Origin: Limimaricola pyoseonensis
GTDB taxonomy: Bacteria > Pseudomonadota > Alphaproteobacteria > Rhodobacterales > Rhodobacteraceae
Length of the DNA stretch: 64,000 bases
Assembly: GCF_900102015.1 (NCBI RefSeq)
Contig: NZ_FNAT01000004.1
Coordinates: 1-64,000, forward strand
Direction of reading: 5' to 3'
Program-made: the position numbers and the translations under genes
Notes under the pieces: generated by a model
What the model was told of the DNA's origin: nothing
Databases searched by the model: none
What the model saw: the letters and a program-made list of their open reading frames with translations, nothing else
In this document: positions 8,026-17,013 of the stretch, piece after piece
How the letters are laid out: each line of letters begins with the position of its first letter
Numbering within the stretch: the stretch's first letter is position 1

Positions 8026-9383
8026 TCGGCAGCCTCCAGCTTGAGGGCGTTGTCGGAGGGCACGTCGCCCGGGTCGGCGCCCTGCGCGCGCATCTGGCGC
8101 TGGATCGCGGCGACGTCGGCCTCGCGCACGGTGACGCCGGCATTGAGCGCGACGGTCGCGGCGACGCCCACCGCCTCGCCCTGGGCCATGCAGGGCGGGA
8201 TCTCGCGGCTCTTCTTCTGCGCCTGCGGGGTGCAGGAGTAGTGCCGGCCCGCGACCAGCAGGTTGTCGACGTCCTTCGGCAGCAGCGCGCCGTAGGGCGT
8301 GTAGTAGTCGCGGCCGCGGCAGACCGTGTCGGCGAAGTGCCGGCGCTTCATCACGTCGTCCTTGGTGACCACGTATTCGCCCTCGAGCAGGCGGGTGGTG
8401 CGCACCCCGGTCTGCGGCGCGAAATCGACCACATGCGCCTTTTCGAAGCCGGGCAGGTTCTCGCGGGCGAAGGTCATCAGCTCCTCCATCCGCCGGCGTC
8501 CCTCGAACTCGGCGCCGGTCAGGCCCTCGACCGAGAGGCCGCTGTATTGCGGCATGTGCGGGCAGTTGAGCCAGACCACGCCGGGCAGCGGCGTCTTCAG
8601 CCACCAGTAGTTCCAGCAGCCGCCGATGATCCGCTTGGCCTCGTGGTCGAGGCGCTGGAACTCCTCGGGGTTGGAGTACTGCCAGGCCTCGGCGCGGTCG
8701 GTGTCGACATTGCCCCAGCGCGACACGGTGGTCAGGATGAAGCTCGCCTCCTGGAAGCGCGCGCCGGCCGAGGCGGCGACGTCGAGATCGCCGGTGGCGT
8801 CGATCACCACGTCGCCCATGATCGCCTGACGGCCTTCCTTGGTCTCGCAGATCACGCCCTTGACCCGGCCGTCCTCGACGATGGTCGAGGAGAACCAGCT
8901 GTGCAGCCTGAGCTTGACCTTGGCGTCCTGCATCAGGTCGTAGGAGACCTTCTTGTAGCCGTCGGGATCGAAGGCGGCGGCGAAGCAGACCGGGTGCGGC
9001 ATCGACTGGGTGTGGAAGTCGAACATCCCCCAGCGCGAGTACTTCTTCCAGTTCTCCTGGGTTTCGCGGCGGCCGGGCATCCGGTCCTCCTCGGGGGGCG
9101 TGTGGCACAAGCCGATCGAACGCATCCGCTCGATCATCTCCATGCAGATGCCCTTCACCGTGATCTCGGTGTCGTTGTGCATGTCGTCGAGCAGCAGCAC
9201 CATGCCGCCGGCGGCCAGCCCGCCCAGGTAGGGGTAGCGCTCGAGCAGGGTCACGCTGGCGCCGTTGCGCGCCGCCGAGACCGCGGCCGAGATCCCGGCG
9301 GGGCCGCCGCCGACCACCACCACGTCGGAACGGTCGACGATCGGGGTGTCGCGCAGACTCTCCCTGATGGTTTTGTTCAACAT
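8022..9383 (-). CDS. FAD-dependent oxidoreductase (FAD_oxidored family)
   Basis: A 453-residue flavoprotein with an N-terminal Rossmann dinucleotide motif (VVVVGGGPAGISAA, about residues 21-34) and ERYPYLGG after the second strand. VVIDATGDLDVA forms the second nucleotide-binding strand and NLLVAGRHYSCT lies near the C-terminus. The family includes broad-range dehydrogenases that often lack assigned substrates. No signal peptide is visible, so it is cytoplasmic. It sits between the ABC importer genes and the CoA transferase, so it probably performs the first oxidation of the imported compound. The ferredoxin at 900-1241 could take its electrons, but nothing in the sequence proves this. Confidence 0.85.
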   Translation of the reverse strand: MLNKTIRESLRDTPIVDRSDVVVVGGGPAGISAAVSAARNGASVTLLERYPYLGGLAAGGMVLLLDDMHNDTEITVKGICMEMIERMRSIGLCHTPPEEDRMPGRRETQENWKKYSRWGMFDFHTQSMPHPVCFAAAFDPDGYKKVSYDLMQDAKVKLRLHSWFSSTIVEDGRVKGVICETKEGRQAIMGDVVIDATGDLDVAASAGARFQEASFILTTVSRWGNVDTDRAEAWQYSNPEEFQRLDHEAKRIIGGCWNYWWLKTPLPGVVWLNCPHMPQYSGLSVEGLTGAEFEGRRRMEELMTFARENLPGFEKAHVVDFAPQTGVRTTRLLEGEYVVTKDDVMKRRHFADTVCRGRDYYTPYGALLPKDVDNLLVAGRHYSCTPQAQKKSREIPPCMAQGEAVGVAATVALNAGVTVREADVAAIQRQMRAQGADPGDVPSDNALKLEAAE

Positions 9384-9419
9384 GTTGATTCTCCTAGTTT
9401 TCTTTTGCGCCGGTGGCGG

Positions 9420-10235
9420 TCAGTGCACGTCGCCGCTCTTCCAGCGGACAAGCTTGGATTCCGCGAAGCTGACGAGGGCGAACATCACCACGGCGAGCAG
9501 GGCGGCGGTGAAGACGGTCGCGTAGAGCAGCGGCGAGCGGAAGTTGAAGGTGGCCTCGATGATCAGCGCGCCGAGCCCGTAATTCGAGCCGATCCACTCG
9601 GCCACGATGGCGCCGATCACGCAGGTGGTGGAGGCGATCTTGAGCGCGGCGAAGAGGAAGGGCAGCGAGCTTTGCAGGCGCACCTTCCAGAAGATCTCGG
9701 ACTTCGAGGCCGAGAGCACCCGCATCAGGTCGAGCGTCGCGGGCGAGACCGCCTTGAGACCGCGCACCATGTTCACCAGCGTCGGGAAGAAGCAGATCAG
9801 GCCCGCGATGATGATCTTGGGGGCGAAGCCGTTGCCGAAGATCAGCACCAGGATCGGCGCCACGGCGATGATCGGGATGGTGTTGACGAAGACCGCGATC
9901 GGGAAGAAGGCGCGCTCGGCGGTGGAGCTGTGCACGAACCAGACCGCCAGCGCGATCGCCACGAGGTTGCCCGCGACGAAGCCGAGCGCGGCCTCGAGGA
10001 AGGTGGGCCAGAAGTTCAGCCACAGCACGCCGGCGTTGTCGCCGAAGGCGCGCAGCACGGCCAGCGGGCTCGGCGCCATGTATTCGGGCACCTCGAAGCC
10101 CCAGACCACGAGCTGCCACAGCCCCAGCAGCCCCGCCACCGCGGCCAGCGCCGGGCCGCGCGCGATCGCCATGTCGATCAGCCGGCTCATCCGCGGCGGG
10201 GCCACCGGCATCGGGATTTGCGTCGCCTCGGCCAT
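9420..10235 (-). CDS. ABC transporter permease, nitrate/sulfonate/taurine type
   Basis: A 271-residue inner-membrane permease with several hydrophobic segments and the EAA-type loop at DLMRVLSASKSEIFWKVRLQSS, which docks the ATPase. It is the family of SsuC, TauC and ThiX-like permeases. It lies one base from the ATPase gene and 36 bases before the FAD oxidoreductase. With the ATPase and the NMT1-type binding protein it forms a complete importer for a small organic substrate. Confidence 0.9.
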   Translation of the reverse strand: MAEATQIPMPVAPPRMSRLIDMAIARGPALAAVAGLLGLWQLVVWGFEVPEYMAPSPLAVLRAFGDNAGVLWLNFWPTFLEAALGFVAGNLVAIALAVWFVHSSTAERAFFPIAVFVNTIPIIAVAPILVLIFGNGFAPKIIIAGLICFFPTLVNMVRGLKAVSPATLDLMRVLSASKSEIFWKVRLQSSLPFLFAALKIASTTCVIGAIVAEWIGSNYGLGALIIEATFNFRSPLLYATVFTAALLAVVMFALVSFAESKLVRWKSGDVH

Positions 10236-10236
10236 G

Positions 10237-11058
10237 TCAGCATTCCTCCAGGAGCTTGCGCAGATGCGCGGTGATCTGGACGAACTCCAGCGTGTCGCGA
10301 TCCGCGAGCCGCCGTTCGGGCGGCAGGTCGATCTTCATGAATTCCTTCACCCGGCCCGGATGGGCGGCGAGCATGAGCACGTATTCTCCGAGGAACGCCG
10401 CCTCGGGAATCGAGTGGGTGACGAAGAGGATCGTGGTGCCGGTCTCGCGCCAGATCCGCAGCATCTCCTCGTTGAGCTTGTCGCGGGTGATCTCGTCGAG
10501 CGCGCCGAAGGGCTCGTCCATCAGCAGGATCTTCGGCTTGGTCACCAGCGCGCGGGCGATGGCGACGCGCTGGCGCATGCCGCCCGACAGCTCGCCCGGC
10601 AGCGCGTTCTCGCGGCCCTTGAGGCCCACCAGCTCCAGCAGCGCCCGCGGGTCGGCATGCACCTCGCCGCCGCCACCCACCTCGAGCGGCAGGGCGACGT
10701 TCTCGAGCGCGGTGCGCCAGGGCAGCAGCGTCGCGTCCTGGAACACGTAGGAGAAGCTGCGGTCGCGCCGCGCCTCGGCCGGCGGCTTGCCCTGCACGTC
10801 GATCGCGCCGCGCGCCGCCGGCACGAGGTCGGCGACCGCGCGCATCAGCGTGGACTTGCCGCAGCCCGAGGGGCCGAGAATGGTGACGAAGGCGCCCTGC
10901 GGGATCTCGACCGAGACGTCCTTGAGCGCGGTGACCAGCCCCGGCGCCTGGCCGAAGGTGACGTCGAGGTTCTCGACCCGGATCGCCCCGTCCTTGCCCC
11001 GTGCCGCCGCGGGCGGGACGGGGTTGCCGGTCGCGTCGTGGCGTTCGGCGAGGGCCAT
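10237..11058 (-). CDS. ABC transporter ATP-binding protein, nitrate/sulfonate/taurine type
   Basis: A 273-residue cytoplasmic ATPase. Seen: Walker A (GPSGCGKST), the Q-loop in YVFQDATLLPW, the signature LSGGMRQR, Walker B (ILLMDEPFGALD) and the switch His in FVTHSIPEA. The start at ATG 11058 shares one base with the binding-protein stop (TGATG). A longer open frame overlaps the binding-protein gene and is rejected. It energises the permease encoded next. Confidence 0.93.
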   Translation of the reverse strand: MALAERHDATGNPVPPAAARGKDGAIRVENLDVTFGQAPGLVTALKDVSVEIPQGAFVTILGPSGCGKSTLMRAVADLVPAARGAIDVQGKPPAEARRDRSFSYVFQDATLLPWRTALENVALPLEVGGGGEVHADPRALLELVGLKGRENALPGELSGGMRQRVAIARALVTKPKILLMDEPFGALDEITRDKLNEEMLRIWRETGTTILFVTHSIPEAAFLGEYVLMLAAHPGRVKEFMKIDLPPERRLADRDTLEFVQITAHLRKLLEEC

Positions 11059-12092
11059 CACGAGACCTCCCTGCGCGCGTCGGCGGTCATCTCGAGGATC
11101 TTCAGCGTCATGACGTCGTCGACCGTGGGGGTGTTGCCGTCGAACTGGCCGAGATCGGCGTAGCTGGCGATCTGCCGCTCCCACTTGGTGCGGTCCATCG
11201 TGCCCCAGCCGCTTTCGGCGGTGGCGTCGGTGAAGACGAAGTCGAGCACCTGCCGCACCGCCCGCAGCTCGGCCTCGCGGTCGAGGTTCGGATAGGCCGC
11301 GACCAGCATCTCGACCGCCGCCTCGGGGTCGGCGCGCACGTCGGCCCAGCCGCGCGCCGTGGCGCGGGTGAAGCCGGCCAGCGTCTCGGCCTCGGTCTCG
11401 ATGGTCTCGTCGGTGGCGTAGTAGACCGTGGCGTAGAGCTGGATGCCGGTGTCCCACAGCATCAGGTCGACCCGGTCCTCGCCCAGCACGTCGAGCGCGG
11501 CGGTGTTGGTCAGCCAGCCGGTGACGGCGGCGGCCTGGCCGGTCAGCAGCTGGTTCATGTCCGAGCCCATGTTGACGATCTCGACCTGGTCCTCGGGAAT
11601 GTCGTTGGCCACGAGCAACGCCTTGAGAAGGATGTGCGCGGTGGGCTGGGTGGCGATGGTCTTGCCGACCATGTCCTGCGGCGCGCGGATCGGGTCCCCG
11701 GCCAGCGAGAAGTAGGTGAAGGGATGCTTCTGGTAGCCGGCGGCGAAGGCCTTGACCGGGATGCCGGCGGAGCGGGCCAGCATGACCGAGGGGCTCGACG
11801 AGATCTGGCCCACCGCGGCGCGCCCGGCCGCGACCGAGCCCACGCCGTCGACGTTCGGGCCGCCGGGCGTGATCTTCAGCTCGACGCCCTCCGCCTCGTA
11901 ATAGCCCTTGTTCTGGGCGACCACCTCGCCCAGCAGGCCGTTCGAGGCCAGCCAGCCGAGCTGCATCTCGACCGTCTTGAGACCGCCCGCGGCGGCGGGC
12001 CCGACCCCGACGAATGCGGGCAAGCCCGCGAAGAGGGCGGCGGTGCCCGTCATCTGCAGCAGCTGGCGCCGGCCAAGATTGGTATTCGGCAT
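11058..12092 (-). CDS. ABC transporter substrate-binding protein, NMT1/THI5 family
   Basis: A 344-residue exported binding protein. The N-terminus LGRRQLLQMTG followed by a hydrophobic stretch ending in AAAG looks like a twin-arginine signal, so it may be folded before export. The mature domain carries QLGWLASNGLLGEVVAQNKGYY near its start and GPNVDGVGSVAAGRA. This type-2 fold is shared by proteins for thiamine pyrimidine precursors, sulfonates, nitrate and phthalate-like acids. It is the first gene of the eight-gene leftward operon. Unlike the other four binding-protein genes in the window, no hairpin follows it, because the ATPase start overlaps its stop. Confidence 0.88.
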   Translation of the reverse strand: MPNTNLGRRQLLQMTGTAALFAGLPAFVGVGPAAAGGLKTVEMQLGWLASNGLLGEVVAQNKGYYEAEGVELKITPGGPNVDGVGSVAAGRAAVGQISSSPSVMLARSAGIPVKAFAAGYQKHPFTYFSLAGDPIRAPQDMVGKTIATQPTAHILLKALLVANDIPEDQVEIVNMGSDMNQLLTGQAAAVTGWLTNTAALDVLGEDRVDLMLWDTGIQLYATVYYATDETIETEAETLAGFTRATARGWADVRADPEAAVEMLVAAYPNLDREAELRAVRQVLDFVFTDATAESGWGTMDRTKWERQIASYADLGQFDGNTPTVDDVMTLKILEMTADARREVS

Positions 12093-12876
12093 GTCATCTC
12101 TCCCTGTTCCGGACCTCCGGATCCCTCCCGACCCTGTCCGTCACGAGCGATGATGCGAACCGCAGGCGTTCCAATAAAGAAGAAAATTTGCGCTGTGCCG
12201 CTCTAATTTCGGCAACATGTCCTTTGGATAGTCAGATGACCGAGGATGCCGGGACACCCCGGTTCGGCGGCGGCGGGATTACGCTGCTACAGGCCCCGTT
12301 CGGGTCGTGTGAGCAGCCTCTGATGGGGCTGTCCCGTCCCCGGAGATCGATCTGTCGCCCGCAGGAGGACAAGGCGGTGAGCGGGCAGCGCGAACGCTAC
12401 GGCGTCAGCACGAACTCGATCCGCTAGGTACTACAATATCGTCCGTACGTATGGCGCCTTGGCTGACGCCCCGCGAGTATCGCCAACGGGCTGAAAACGA
12501 CCAAACCCTGAACAGAGCTAACCTTTGAACGAGGACTGTCAGGAAAGCAGGTCACTGATAGTGCGTGATTTTCGAAATGGAATTGCAGTTAGAAGTGGCG
12601 CATGCCGTTACATACTTTAGATACGTGTAATCTACGTTATGTCGTAGAAAGCGGCTTGCACCTGCAGCAAGATCGGTACGCCGAAGCCGACATCCCGGAA
12701 CAGCCTGAGGTCAGCGTTGTCGGCTTTGATTGGAGTTGCCCCGATCCTGTCGGCCGGCTGGGAGGCCGAGGGTGTCTCGGTCGCCGCGATCATGTGCGGA
12801 CGCAGTGACCGATCGTTGATCTATACGTCACAGCCGCCTCACGTGCTAAGCCGGAATGCACGCTGCCCAAGCCGGC
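12093..12876. other. Long intergenic region, lower GC in the middle
   Basis: About 780 bases between two leftward operons. The segment near 12420-12700 is visibly less GC-rich than its surroundings. Short open frames (12602-12808, 12717-12914) resemble nothing I know. The part next to 12092 should hold the promoter and LysR site of the importer operon. The rest may be decayed sequence, but no family could be recognised. Confidence 0.4.
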
Positions 12877-13533
12877 TCAGCGGCCAGGTCCGTAACCGGC
12901 AAACGCGGCGATGACCTCCTGCATCTGGGCCTCGCTCAGCAGTTTCGGCTGTCCGTCCTGCCGGCTGAGCAGGTAGATCCGGGCGATGTTCTCGAGCTCC
13001 TCCATCCGCCACAGCGCGCGTTCGATGCTTTCGCCCAGCACCGTCGCGCCATGGCTTTCCATCAGGCAGCCATGGCGGGTCTCGAGAGTGCGGCGCATGT
13101 GCTCGGCCAGCGCCTCGCTGCCGAACAGCGCATAGGGCGCGATCGGCAGGTCCGATCCGCCGAAGGCCGCGACCATGTAGTGGCAGGCGGGGATCGGCCG
13201 TCCCTGCATGGCGACGGCGGTGGCATGGGCGGGATGGGCATGGACCACCACGCGCATGTCCCGCCGCGACCGCAGCAGCGCCTGGTGGAAGCGCCACTCG
13301 CTCGAGGGCCGGACCGGGCCGCCGCTATCCGCCCCGCCGGACAGCGGCATCGTCACGAGCATCTCGGGCATCAGGGCGTCGTAGGGGATGCCCGAGGGCG
13401 TGATCAGCATCCCGTCCGTCAGGCGCACCGAGATGTTGCCGGAGGTGCCCTGGTTGATGCCGCGCGCGTTCATCCAGCGGCAGGCGTCGATGATCGACTG
13501 GCGCAGTTCCGGCCCGTCCTCGAACCCGGTCAT
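12877..13533 (-). CDS. Class II aldolase (fuculose-1-phosphate aldolase/AraD family)
   Basis: A 218-residue zinc aldolase. Seen: the phosphate-binding GTSGN (residues 29-33), catalytic Glu79 in SSEW, zinc ligands His98 and His100 in HAHP, and His161 in ESHGA. The spacing equals that of E. coli fuculose-1-phosphate aldolase (E73, H92, H94, H155) with a constant offset of six. Relatives cleave 5-methylthioribulose-1-phosphate (Ald2, DHAP-ethylene shunt) or 5-deoxyribulose-1-phosphate (DrdA) into DHAP plus a C2 aldehyde. Co-transcription with mtnK and mtnA makes one of those reactions likely. It is the last gene of its operon and overlaps the regulator stop by 4 bases. Confidence 0.88.
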   Translation of the reverse strand: MTGFEDGPELRQSIIDACRWMNARGINQGTSGNISVRLTDGMLITPSGIPYDALMPEMLVTMPLSGGADSGGPVRPSSEWRFHQALLRSRRDMRVVVHAHPAHATAVAMQGRPIPACHYMVAAFGGSDLPIAPYALFGSEALAEHMRRTLETRHGCLMESHGATVLGESIERALWRMEELENIARIYLLSRQDGQPKLLSEAQMQEVIAAFAGYGPGR

Positions 13534-14510
13534 CGGGCACCTCCAAGCAAGTGTTCTGCCATGTCCGAGCTCGTCGCCAGATGCGTGGCGTAGCCACCGA
13601 GAATGGCGGCCCGGCTCGCCTCGAGCCGGTCGGCATCGGCGGCGACCAGCAGCCGCAGCGGCTTGTCCCGCATCTGCTCGAGCGTCACGCCGATCATCCG
13701 GTCCTCGATCTCGGAGCGCATCGGCCGGCCCGCCGCGTCGATCAGCCGGCCGCAGATCACGCCGGCCGCGCCGGCGGCGCGGAACTCGGCCAGCCTGTCG
13801 CGGTCGAGCAGGCCGGTGCGCGCCATGTGGCTGTCGGGGCCGCAGGTGCCGGCCGCGAACACCACCTTGTTGCAGTCCGCCACGGCGCGCAGCTGCTCGG
13901 CCACCACCGGCTCGCGCTTGAGCCGGGTGCAGAGATCCTCGTCCGACAGAAGCAGCGGCACGTGCAGGTTGACGCAGCGCGCATCGAAGCGCGCGGCCAG
14001 CGTCGCCGAGCAGGTCTCGGCCGCGAAGCCGAGCGCCGCGGGGCGCGAGCCGAGAAGCTGCACCACCGTCAGCTCGCGGATCGGCTGGTGCGGCGCCGCC
14101 CCGGCCAGCCGGTAGATCGTCTCGCCCCAGGCCACGCCGAGCCGGTCGCCCGGCTCGAGCAGCTGCGGCAGCCAGTCCGAGGCCGCGCGGATCACCCGAT
14201 CGGAGCTGCGCGCGACCTCGGCCGCATCGGAGGGCACCACCAGCGCCCCGGCCAGGCCGAACCGCTCGCGGATCCGCTCGGCCAGCGCGCTGGCGCGGAA
14301 GATCTCGGTGTCGAGCGAGATCCGGACATAGTTGCGCCGGCGCGCCTCGGCGAGGTAGTTCACCACGCTGGCGCGGCTGACCCCCATCCGCGCGGCGATG
14401 TCGCTCTGGTTCAGCCCGTCATGGTAGTAGCACCAGGCCGCCTCGATGATCGCGTCGATCTGGCGGTCCTCGCCGTCGAGGCGGCGGCGCGGGGCCGAAG
14501 GCGTCGTCAT
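13530..14510 (-). CDS. SorC/DeoR-type sugar-binding transcriptional regulator
   Basis: A 326-residue regulator. The N-terminal helix-turn-helix is at about residues 33-60 (LNQSDIAARMGVSRASVVNYL), followed by a SorC sugar-phosphate-binding domain of isomerase-like fold (VAWGETIYRL, VFAAGTCG, GVICGRLID). SorC regulators usually respond to phosphorylated sugars, here plausibly a ribulose 1-phosphate from mtnA. It lies between mtnA and the aldolase gene. Its likely target is the palindrome at 16930-16946 between the two divergent operons. Confidence 0.9.
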   Translation of the reverse strand: MTTPSAPRRRLDGEDRQIDAIIEAAWCYYHDGLNQSDIAARMGVSRASVVNYLAEARRRNYVRISLDTEIFRASALAERIRERFGLAGALVVPSDAAEVARSSDRVIRAASDWLPQLLEPGDRLGVAWGETIYRLAGAAPHQPIRELTVVQLLGSRPAALGFAAETCSATLAARFDARCVNLHVPLLLSDEDLCTRLKREPVVAEQLRAVADCNKVVFAAGTCGPDSHMARTGLLDRDRLAEFRAAGAAGVICGRLIDAAGRPMRSEIEDRMIGVTLEQMRDKPLRLLVAADADRLEASRAAILGGYATHLATSSDMAEHLLGGAR

Positions 14511-14514
14511 CGGC

Positions 14515-15618
14515 TCACTCCGCCGCCGCGACCATGTCGGGAAACAGGCCGGCCAGCCCCTCCGGCGTGGCAGCGCAGACCCCGCGCTCGGTGATCAGGC
14601 CGGTCACCAGCCGGCTCGGCGTCACGTCGAAGGCCGGGTTGCCGACCGCGCTGCCCTCGGGCGCCACCCGCAGCGTGCCGATGCGCCCCGCCTCGTCCAC
14701 GCCCTGCACATGGCTGACCTCGAACCCGCCCCGCTCCTCGATCGGGATCTCGCTCACCCCGTCGGCCACGGTCCAGTCGATCGTCGGCGAGGGCAGCGCG
14801 ACGTAGAAGGGCACGCCGTTGTCCCGCGCCGCCAGCGCCTTGAGATAGGTGCCGATCTTGTTGCAGACATCGCCGTTGCGGGTGGTGCGGTCGGTGCCGA
14901 CGATGACGAGGTCGACCTGGCCGTGCTGCATCAGGTGGCCGCCGGCATTGTCGGTGACGTAGCTGTGCGGCACGCCGTGGCTGCCCAGCTCCCATGCGGT
15001 GAGCGCGCCCTGGTTGCGCGGCCGCGTCTCGTCGACCCAGACATGCAGCGCCAGGCCTGCGTCATGCGCCTGGTAGATCGGGCTGGTGGCGGTGCCGTAA
15101 TCGACGGTGGCGAGCCAGCCCGCGTTGCAATGCGTGAGCAGCCGCACCGGCTCGCCCTCGGGCTTGCGCGCGGCGATGTCGCGGATCAGCTGCAGCCCGT
15201 GGCGGCCGATCGCGCGGTTGATCTCGACATCCTCGTCGGCCACGGCATGCGCCAGTTCCAGCGCCGCCCCTGCCCGCGCCTCGGGCGCGAGACCGCGCAG
15301 CGCCCCGCGGCAGCGGTCGAGCGCCCAACGCAGGTTGATCGCCGTGGGCCGGGTTTCGTGCAGGTAGCTCCAGCAGCGGTCGAGGCTCGCATCCGAGGGG
15401 TCCTGCGCCATGGCCAGCGCCACGCCATAGGCGGCGGTGGCGCCGATCAGCGGCGCGCCCCTGACCCGCATCTCGACGATGGCGGTGGCGTAGTCCTCGA
15501 GGCTGTCGAGCTGCTGCACCCGGAAGTCGTGCGGCAGCCAGCGCTGGTCGATGATCTGCAGCGCCCCCTTCCCGGCATCCCACCACAGCGATCGGTAAGC
15601 TTGTCCATCGACCTTCAT
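14515..15618 (-). CDS. mtnA: S-methyl-5-thioribose-1-phosphate isomerase (MtnA) or 5-deoxyribose homologue
   Basis: A 367-residue cytoplasmic isomerase converting an aldose 1-phosphate (5-methylthioribose 1-phosphate) to the ribulose 1-phosphate. Seen: RGAPLIG (residues 53-59), the conserved Cys164 in THCNAGWLA, and Asp243 in the [17 protein letters not shown] block. Cys160 and Asp240 are the catalytic pair in the Bacillus enzyme, so the active site is intact. The start ATG overlaps the mtnK stop (ATGA). Homologues called DrdI act on 5-deoxyribose 1-phosphate, and sequence alone does not separate the two. It supplies substrate to the class II aldolase and possibly to the RuBisCO-like protein. 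Confidence 0.93.
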   Translation of the reverse strand: MKVDGQAYRSLWWDAGKGALQIIDQRWLPHDFRVQQLDSLEDYATAIVEMRVRGAPLIGATAAYGVALAMAQDPSDASLDRCWSYLHETRPTAINLRWALDRCRGALRGLAPEARAGAALELAHAVADEDVEINRAIGRHGLQLIRDIAARKPEGEPVRLLTHCNAGWLATVDYGTATSPIYQAHDAGLALHVWVDETRPRNQGALTAWELGSHGVPHSYVTDNAGGHLMQHGQVDLVIVGTDRTTRNGDVCNKIGTYLKALAARDNGVPFYVALPSPTIDWTVADGVSEIPIEERGGFEVSHVQGVDEAGRIGTLRVAPEGSAVGNPAFDVTPSRLVTGLITERGVCAATPEGLAGLFPDMVAAAE

Positions 15619-16874
15619 GTCACGCAGGCTCCATTGTAACGGCGCGCCATGGCGCAGAGCGCCACGGCGTCGGGAATGGTCTCGGCCCCGAGGATCAGCT
15701 CGCGCCCCATCATCAGGTTGCGCGCCTCGAGCGGCGCGCGCAACGCCGGGTCGGCGATGCTCTCGAAATCGGCGTTGTGCGCCAGCGACAGCACCCGGCG
15801 ATGCATCTCGATGCCGCAGACCGTGAGCGCGTCCTGCCAGACCTCGCGCAGCAGCGCCGCGCGGGCGGGGGCCGAGCCGTGGCCCTGCGCCTCGAACAGG
15901 CAGCGCGGGTAGAGCATGCCGGTCCGCTCGGTGTCCCACAGCCGGGCGAACTCCGTCTCGAAGGCGGCGAAGGTCCCTTCGATCACCTCCAGCAGCCACT
16001 CCTGGTAGCTGTCGAGATCGGCGCCGCGATGCCCCGGCTGGCTGAAATAGGACATCAGGTAGTTGGCGGTCAGCATGCCGATGTCGAAGCCCATCGGCCC
16101 GTATTGCGCGAATTCGGGGTCGATCACCCGCACCGCGTCGGCGGTGGCCATGATCGAGCCGGAATGCAGGTCGCCATGCAGCAGCGTCTCGGTGTTCGAG
16201 GCAAAGCGCATCAGCATCCGCTGCACGCGGGCCTTGAGCGCCACATGCTCCCGCAGCCGCGCCACCACCGCATCGAGGCCGGGCGTGTGGTGGTTCTTCT
16301 CGGCGGCGTAATAGGGGTCGGTGAAGACCAGATCCTCGGTGATCGCCGGGATCTCGACATTGCCGGCAAACAGCGCCACGTCGGCCTTCTTCTCGGCGCT
16401 GGCCATGCTCAGCTCGGAGCCGCGGAAGGCGGTGCGCGCGCAGAAGGCGCCGATCCGCGCCGCCAGCCCCTCGACCCGCTCTCCGGCGATCAGCTTGTGG
16501 CGCAGGATCCGGTGCGGCGACAGGTACTCCATCACGATCAGCGCCTGCGCCTCGTCGAAATGGAAGATCTCGGGCACCGCGCCGGGGTCGCGCCGGGCCT
16601 GCCGGTCGAGCGCGTGGAACTCGTAGAAGGCGCGGTAGAGCGGCAGCGGCCAGCTGTCGCCCACCAGCCGCACATAGGGCAGCGCCTGCTTCACCACCAC
16701 CTGCCCGGCCGGGCCCTCGATGATGAAGACGAGGTTGAGGTTGCCGTCCCCGACCTCGCGCACCTGCCACGTCTCGGGCGCGCCGCCCACCCGCTCGGCG
16801 AGCCCCGGCACGTCGCGCAGCCGCGCGCCCAGCGTCGCCGGTTCCAGCGCCTCGTAGCTGGCCTGTGATGCCAT
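15615..16874 (-). CDS. mtnK: 5-methylthioribose kinase (MtnK) or 5-deoxyribose kinase homologue
   Basis: A 419-residue kinase of the aminoglycoside-phosphotransferase/choline-kinase fold that makes the sugar 1-phosphate with ATP. Seen: [13 protein letters not shown] (residues 38-50), [13 protein letters not shown], the catalytic HGDLHSGS (233-240) and the metal-binding DPEFA (252-256). All are MtnK hallmarks. ATG 16874 is preferred over an in-frame upstream start at 16928 because a GGAGGA-like site precedes it and family similarity begins there. First gene of the leftward operon, divergent from the sugar importer across 139 bases. Using a kinase and not MTA phosphorylase means the operon handles the free sugar, which fits an importer next door. 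Confidence 0.93.
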   Translation of the reverse strand: MASQASYEALEPATLGARLRDVPGLAERVGGAPETWQVREVGDGNLNLVFIIEGPAGQVVVKQALPYVRLVGDSWPLPLYRAFYEFHALDRQARRDPGAVPEIFHFDEAQALIVMEYLSPHRILRHKLIAGERVEGLAARIGAFCARTAFRGSELSMASAEKKADVALFAGNVEIPAITEDLVFTDPYYAAEKNHHTPGLDAVVARLREHVALKARVQRMLMRFASNTETLLHGDLHSGSIMATADAVRVIDPEFAQYGPMGFDIGMLTANYLMSYFSQPGHRGADLDSYQEWLLEVIEGTFAAFETEFARLWDTERTGMLYPRCLFEAQGHGSAPARAALLREVWQDALTVCGIEMHRRVLSLAHNADFESIADPALRAPLEARNLMMGRELILGAETIPDAVALCAMARRYNGACVT

Positions 16875-16929
16875 GTCGCTCTCCTCGTCCTCCTCCGACG
16901 GCGTCCAGCTATTCACCCGCATCGCCAAT

Positions 16930-16946
16930 AGTCAATACGTTTGACT
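16930..16946. promoter_or_regulatory. Palindromic operator between mtnK and the sugar ABC operon
   Basis: AGTCAA, 5 bases, TTGACT: perfect 6-base arms, AT-rich in a GC-rich gap of 139 bases separating the divergent mtnK and ABC operons. The arms include a TTGAC core that could also serve as a -35 element. It is the obvious candidate site for the SorC regulator at 13530-14510. Confidence 0.6.
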
Positions 16947-17013
16947 TTTGAATCGGAAGCGTCGAACCTGAGCCGGCGGCGGGGGAGGCGAAGGCCGCGG
17001 CGACGGGGGGAGA

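Noticed and set aside
12602-12914. Small overlapping open frames in the 12.1-12.9 kb gap
   Set aside because: No ribosome site, no recognisable motif, and one runs into the opposite-strand aldolase gene.
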